Below are positions 60,443 through 64,000 of a stretch of DNA of 64,000 nucleotides, piece by piece. The stretch is from Maea johnstoni (Eukaryota > Annelida > Polychaeta > Spionida > Magelonidae). Below the pieces are notes generated by a model. The model had not been told where the DNA came from, ran no database searches, and saw only the letters and a list, made by a program, of their open reading frames with translations. The stretch is from positions 45,538,040-45,602,039 of the forward strand of contig OZ012685.1 in the NCBI GenBank assembly GCA_963942565.1, written 5' to 3'. Position numbers and translations under genes: made by a program. Numbering within the stretch: position 1 is the first letter of the stretch; each line of letters starts with the position of its first letter.

Positions 60443-61818
60443 CTAAAATCTATACAGTCTCACAGTGTTAAGTCTCATTTTAATCATAATCTCGTTCAGT
60501 GATTTGCCCCTCCTTCTGGCCAGTTCTCTCATAATGTCTAGTACATCTGCAGGGCAGCTATATGGGTGTGTTCCTGTGGGGAAATATGGGCTGTCAGTTT
60601 CACATATTAAATTCTCTAAAGGGAGGTATTGTGTCAGGTCTGTCATGTGGTTCTGTCTTGTCACAATTTTGCCAGTCAGGCAAAACAGGTTTGGGGGAAG
60701 GCGTCCAAAAATTGTCTAGCTTCAAGCAGACCCTCTTCGACACTATGGTAGTGTACCTGTGTTGAAGGAATAAGTTCTTTTGTCATTTCTGTCAGCACAT
60801 CCTCAAATGCGTCCCTACCATGTATGACCACTGTCTTCCTTGTCTTTGAAGCAATCTTAAGGAGTTCTCTAAAGCTTTCCATCTGTCCGTCTTTGTCAGC
60901 TTGGGTAGCCCTATTATAGTCAAGTCCTATCTCCCCAAAGCCAACCACAGTTGGCAGTGTGAGCATCCTTTCAAGGTCATTTTTTATCTGGTCGCCCATC
61001 CTGTCATAGTGTTTTGGATGAAGGCCCACAGTGACATGTACCTTCGGGTCTTTCATTATAGCCGCATGGAGTGGGCCATCCCACAACCAAGGGTCTACCA
61101 AGTTGGATATACAACCCTCATATCTCTCATCTTTGACCTCAGCATACAATGCTGTAATGACATCCTGACTGCCAGACACCCCAAAATTTGTCTGCAGTCT
61201 ATCCACGTGGCAGTGGGAGTCTACATAGTTTATAGGGACATGATTGTCCAGTGGCCCTGACAGTGTCCCAACCTTATCACAGTAATCAAAGATCAAGGTT
61301 AGTGTTTGCCAGTGGAACAATTCTGACAGTCGGGTGGGGTTTGCCGGCGAATATTCTGATTTTGGAGACAGTTCGAAGTATTCATCAATAATTTTACAGT
61401 GCTCCATCTGTTTCTGGCAAAAAATCGAGCCTGCATAAAATAGTCTCTTGGTTTGAACAGTTGCCAAAATGTCATTTAGTTCATTCAGGCCTAATTCTTG
61501 TTTGACAAAGTTAAGGAAGTCCCTCACTCTTAGTACAAATGTCATATAGTGTGAGACCGGGTTGAAGGTGCCGTTTGTACCATAGGATCTACAGGTCTCA
61601 ATGTGTGTCGTCGACTCATAATGGTTGCATTTCCAGCATGTTCGGTCTGGAAACAGGCCCCACCAGGATGTTCCTAGGTGTGCACTGATAAAATGCTTCT
61701 TCCTATTCCGATCTTCTGAACCACATAGTATGCATGTCTTTGGCCAATCCATCCCCAGGTATGGGACAAAGGATGCCATATTCTGCAATAAAGGACTCGA
61801 GTTAGTATAGGTGGACAT
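60443..61818 (-). CDS. TatD-family metal-dependent nuclease with zinc-finger-like N-terminus (one frameshift)
   Basis: TatD enzymes are TIM-barrel Mg/Zn-dependent DNases with 3'-5' exonuclease activity. Seen: an N-terminal C29-x2-C32...H42-x4-H47 and C61-x2-C64...H72-x3-C76, both zinc-finger-like; a helical middle; then the barrel from about residue 195 with YVDSHCHVDRL (H202, H204), VGLHPKHY, GFGEIGLDY (E296), VVIHGRDAF (H333), VHYHS (H356) and, after a shift, ICETDSPYF (Asp). All TatD metal-site motifs are thus present. The frame breaks once in a short C run (60693-60697 on the plus strand); 380 codons lie before it and the C-terminal 73 or so after it. No introns. Closest in layout to TATDN2-like animal proteins. 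Its neighbours are LINE ORF1 upstream and ORF2 downstream in the same orientation. It may be a LINE module or a retrocopied host gene. Confidence 0.88.
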
Positions 61819-62166
61819 GGGGTCAATGTTATCAAATTCTAAAGATAGGGTAATTGAGTATTATACATAGATAAAGAATTAATGTTATAGTACTCTGTAG
61901 TAGAGGAGTTAAGATAGTAAAGTAAGGTAAGGAGTCATTATTATTCTACTATATGGTATAAATATACTGTCAACTCTTTGGTATGGTTAGTCAAATATTA
62001 TTGTTATAGGCATATTTGGGTCCAAGCTTTAAAGGTATAAACAATAAATTAATCATAATAACTGAATAGGTATCCTGTGGGAGAGCATAAAAAAAAGAAT
62101 ATATACACAGTTTGCACAACAGACAATACACAAATACAAACTAGCCATATTTTCCCAAATCAATGG
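61819..62166. other. Spacer between LINE-B ORF1 and TatD frame
   Basis: 349 bases, AT-rich, no frame, no recognisable splice or poly-A structure. Confidence 0.6.
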
Positions 62167-63567
62167 CTAGGGTTTATAAGACCTTATTGTATCCCAATTG
62201 TCTTCCTTTCTCTTCTGTGTCTGTAGCCAGACAAAGCCCTTTGCATTATCACACACTCTTGTCATCAGGTTTTCCTTTTTCCTAATGGAAGCAGCCTCAA
62301 TACCCATGGCTTTTCTTGCCGCCCTCGCTCCCTTTGCCAAGTCATGTTTAAAACTTACCCAGTGTCGTTTACCCTCATTGTGTTCCCTTAATTCTTTGCC
62401 CATCCGAAGCAAAAACTCTTTGTCTTTCCACTTTAAGAAGGACACAATGATTGGGCTTGGTTCATTTTTATTTCCTGGGACTCTATGTATATGCCGAATA
62501 TCCCAGTTTTCAACAGTGTCTTTATTGGCTTTTAGGTCATTCACCACAAAATCCTTCACTCTTTTTAGAGTGTCTTCAGGATCCTTATCATTTCCTTCCA
62601 GCCCATAAATCCACATGTTTAATTTTCTCGTGTATTGGTCCGATATTTCAGACTGGGAGGTGAGGGCGGCAATTTCCTTGTCTTTCCTTATAATTAACTC
62701 CTCAAGAGATTTTATCTTTTCTTTGTTCTTCTCTATTTGGAACTGGCTTGATACTTGATGTTCTACACCTATTCTTATGTTATCATTTACTTTCTCTAAT
62801 GCATTTTCTAGCCTAGCAACCTTGCGCTTCAATTCTTCATTTTCCTTCCTATCTACCTTGTCTGCCGTGGCCTGTTTCACTCTGACATCTATTTCCTTCT
62901 TTATAATCTTTTCTTCCATGTCCAGTAGATCTATCATATCTCTTCTGCATTGATCGTATGCCTCCACATTTGCCCTCTTGATTCTTGTCTCACTCTCTAC
63001 CTGATGTTTCAACAGTCTCTCTTCCATCGCTCTCAAATCAATTCTCCATCTGTCTTCCCCTTCTGTTTCCTTACTCCTCCTTTCTACACTACTGAACAGT
63101 CTTTTCCTAACACTCTCTGCAGTGGGGTTTTCTTGTTCACTTCTTAATTGGGGTTCGTCCTCATCCCTATAACCTGATCTTAACAATATAGGGTCTGGGG
63201 AAGCCTGATTTTGAGACTGGTCTGACTCTCTGCTTCTCTCACCACCTGTGTGTCTAATCTGCTGTTCATCTTCACTATGTGCCCTGTCCTCAGGGGAGAC
63301 CACGGGGGCTGTGTTTTTACTCGATTGCATTTTTTCAAAAATAGGGGCTAATTTCATTGTTGGTGGTTCAGCCTCCCTTATTTCTATTTCTTCTGTTACC
63401 TCCGTGGTGTCTGAACCTGAGCTTTCTTCTTCGGATTCTGCCCTATCTACTCTGTCTGGCCTATCTGACCTTAGCACTCTAACCTCTTTGAGTTTCTTTT
63501 TTGTGCTCGATACCCTTCTTTTTCGTGGCATGTTTAAGATTATACAGGGGTACAGGTCAGTATCCAA
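62167..63567 (-). CDS. LINE-B ORF1 protein, L1 ORF1p-like (intact)
   Basis: 466 codons without a break. The product is the nucleic-acid-binding chaperone that coats LINE RNA. Layout: basic start (MPRKRRVSSTKKKLKEVR, possible alternative start at residue 13); acidic, disordered region to about 165; long coiled coil about 170-310 (heptad-rich, ARLENALEKVNDNI); RRM-like domain about 315-395 (LNMWIYGLEG, IRHIHRVPG, PIIVSFLKWKDKEFLL); basic C-terminal domain to 466 (WVSFKHDLAKGARAARKAM). This order is that of L1-type ORF1 proteins. It is the first frame of LINE-B. Confidence 0.9.
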   Translation of the reverse strand: MDTDLYPCIILNMPRKRRVSSTKKKLKEVRVLRSDRPDRVDRAESEEESSGSDTTEVTEEIEIREAEPPTMKLAPIFEKMQSSKNTAPVVSPEDRAHSEDEQQIRHTGGERSRESDQSQNQASPDPILLRSGYRDEDEPQLRSEQENPTAESVRKRLFSSVERRSKETEGEDRWRIDLRAMEERLLKHQVESETRIKRANVEAYDQCRRDMIDLLDMEEKIIKKEIDVRVKQATADKVDRKENEELKRKVARLENALEKVNDNIRIGVEHQVSSQFQIEKNKEKIKSLEELIIRKDKEIAALTSQSEISDQYTRKLNMWIYGLEGNDKDPEDTLKRVKDFVVNDLKANKDTVENWDIRHIHRVPGNKNEPSPIIVSFLKWKDKEFLLRMGKELREHNEGKRHWVSFKHDLAKGARAARKAMGIEAASIRKKENLMTRVCDNAKGFVWLQTQKRKEDNWDTIRSYKP

Positions 63568-64000
63568 TTACTCAACACCGTCTATTTGTTATCTCTTATT
63601 ATCGCTCAACGAGCTATTTTAGACAGGTTGGTATTACAGTGGATGTTTCCCTATTTTCGCTCAGCGAAAACAACAGAGCATACAGTATCGGCAAAAGCGC
63701 CTACAGAAACACAGTCAGTGGTTACTTTGTCTTATGTATTCTCAATAGTCTTCTTTAGCCTTAGTGGCTACTATATCCGTTCTTTTAAGACAACTCACCA
63801 ACTTGATTTTCTTTGCAAATCTTCTCCGGGGATCTCAGGGTTCTGCTTCGCGCCGTCGTCTCTCCTTCTCGCCGGGCCAGTGATTTTCTCAAGTCGCCGT
63901 CGTCAGGATCATCCCCTTATCTCGAAAGTTAATCAGAATATTCAGCCTGGCTCCTCGAGTTGGTATTTCACCGAACTATCCCGCCCGTGGGTCCAGCTTC
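63568..64000 (-). promoter_or_regulatory. LINE-B 5' leader, possible internal promoter region
   Basis: Upstream of ORF1 the sequence becomes GC-rich and CpG-containing toward the edge (CGCCGTCGTC, CTCGCCGGGCC, AAGTCGCCGTCGTC). This fits the CpG-rich leaders that often hold L1-type internal promoters. The two segments CGCTCAACGAGC and CGCTCAGCGAAAAC are short inverted repeats. No defined promoter element was seen; the call rests on position and composition. Confidence 0.4.

Larger units (their letters stand above)
54600..64000 (-). mobile_element. LINE-B: L1/Tx1-type retrotransposon with an inserted TatD-type frame
   Basis: Minus-strand order 5' to 3': GC-rich leader (63568 to the edge), ORF1 (63567-62167), 349-base spacer, TatD-family frame (61818-60443), 1.65 kb spacer, ORF2 (58791-54913), short 3' UTR. 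At more than 9 kb it is longer than the 6-7 kb usual for L1/Tx1, and the excess equals the TatD frame plus spacers. ORF1 is intact. ORF2 carries a slip in a 16-base A run, a small palindromic insertion and one in-frame stop. Low damage suggests a young copy. Neither terminus nor the target duplication could be fixed; the 5' end may be outside the window. Confidence 0.8.

Overview
The window is animal nuclear DNA from a marine-invertebrate-type genome. The evidence is multi-exon genes with GT-AG introns, very long (TA)n, (GA)n and (ATT)n microsatellites, two 200-base assembly gaps, LINEs, tRNA-derived SINE-like pieces and many short inverted-repeat (MITE or foldback) elements. The phylum cannot be fixed from the sequence; a lophotrochozoan or another non-vertebrate bilaterian is my guess.

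Host genes. (1) A complete six-exon opsin lies on the minus strand (9602-16257). Its assembled 322-residue protein has the retinal-binding lysine and most resembles the RGR/retinochrome/peropsin group. (2) A complete five-exon aquaporin-8-like gene lies on the plus strand (29729-35588, 275 residues) with both NPA boxes. (3) A second aquaporin first exon (40912-41181) is damaged by small indels. (4) A third first exon (53390-53610) is intact, but no later exon is visible in the window. The three aquaporin pieces form a tandem, same-strand family at different stages of preservation. The rest of 1-29 kb is gene-poor and full of repeats, including a 1.57 kb direct duplication (18.7-22.4 kb).

Mobile DNA. 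LINE-A (about 41.87-45.8 kb, minus) has a 1065-codon endonuclease/reverse transcriptase frame with altered catalytic motifs and a (TACAA)n tail. Upstream of it are two small unidentified frames, the second cysteine-rich and secreted-looking, separated from it by a hairpin element. LINE-B (about 54.6 kb to the right edge, minus) is an L1/Tx1-type LINE. It has an intact ORF1 (coiled coil plus RRM-like) and an ORF2 (AP endonuclease plus RT with YADD). Between them, in the same orientation, is an intronless TatD-family metal-dependent nuclease frame with an N-terminal zinc-finger-like region. This three-frame arrangement is the most unusual thing in the window: either a LINE that has acquired a nuclease module, or a nuclease retrocopy inside a LINE.

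Short inverted-repeat elements are abundant. They include a six-copy MITE family with two copies in aquaporin introns, a TTAA-flanked element with TIRs of about 320 bp in an opsin intron, a two-copy hairpin element, and a MITE whose pre-insertion site survives in a paralogous repeat 1.5 kb away. No CRISPR array, operon or intact tRNA/rRNA gene was seen.
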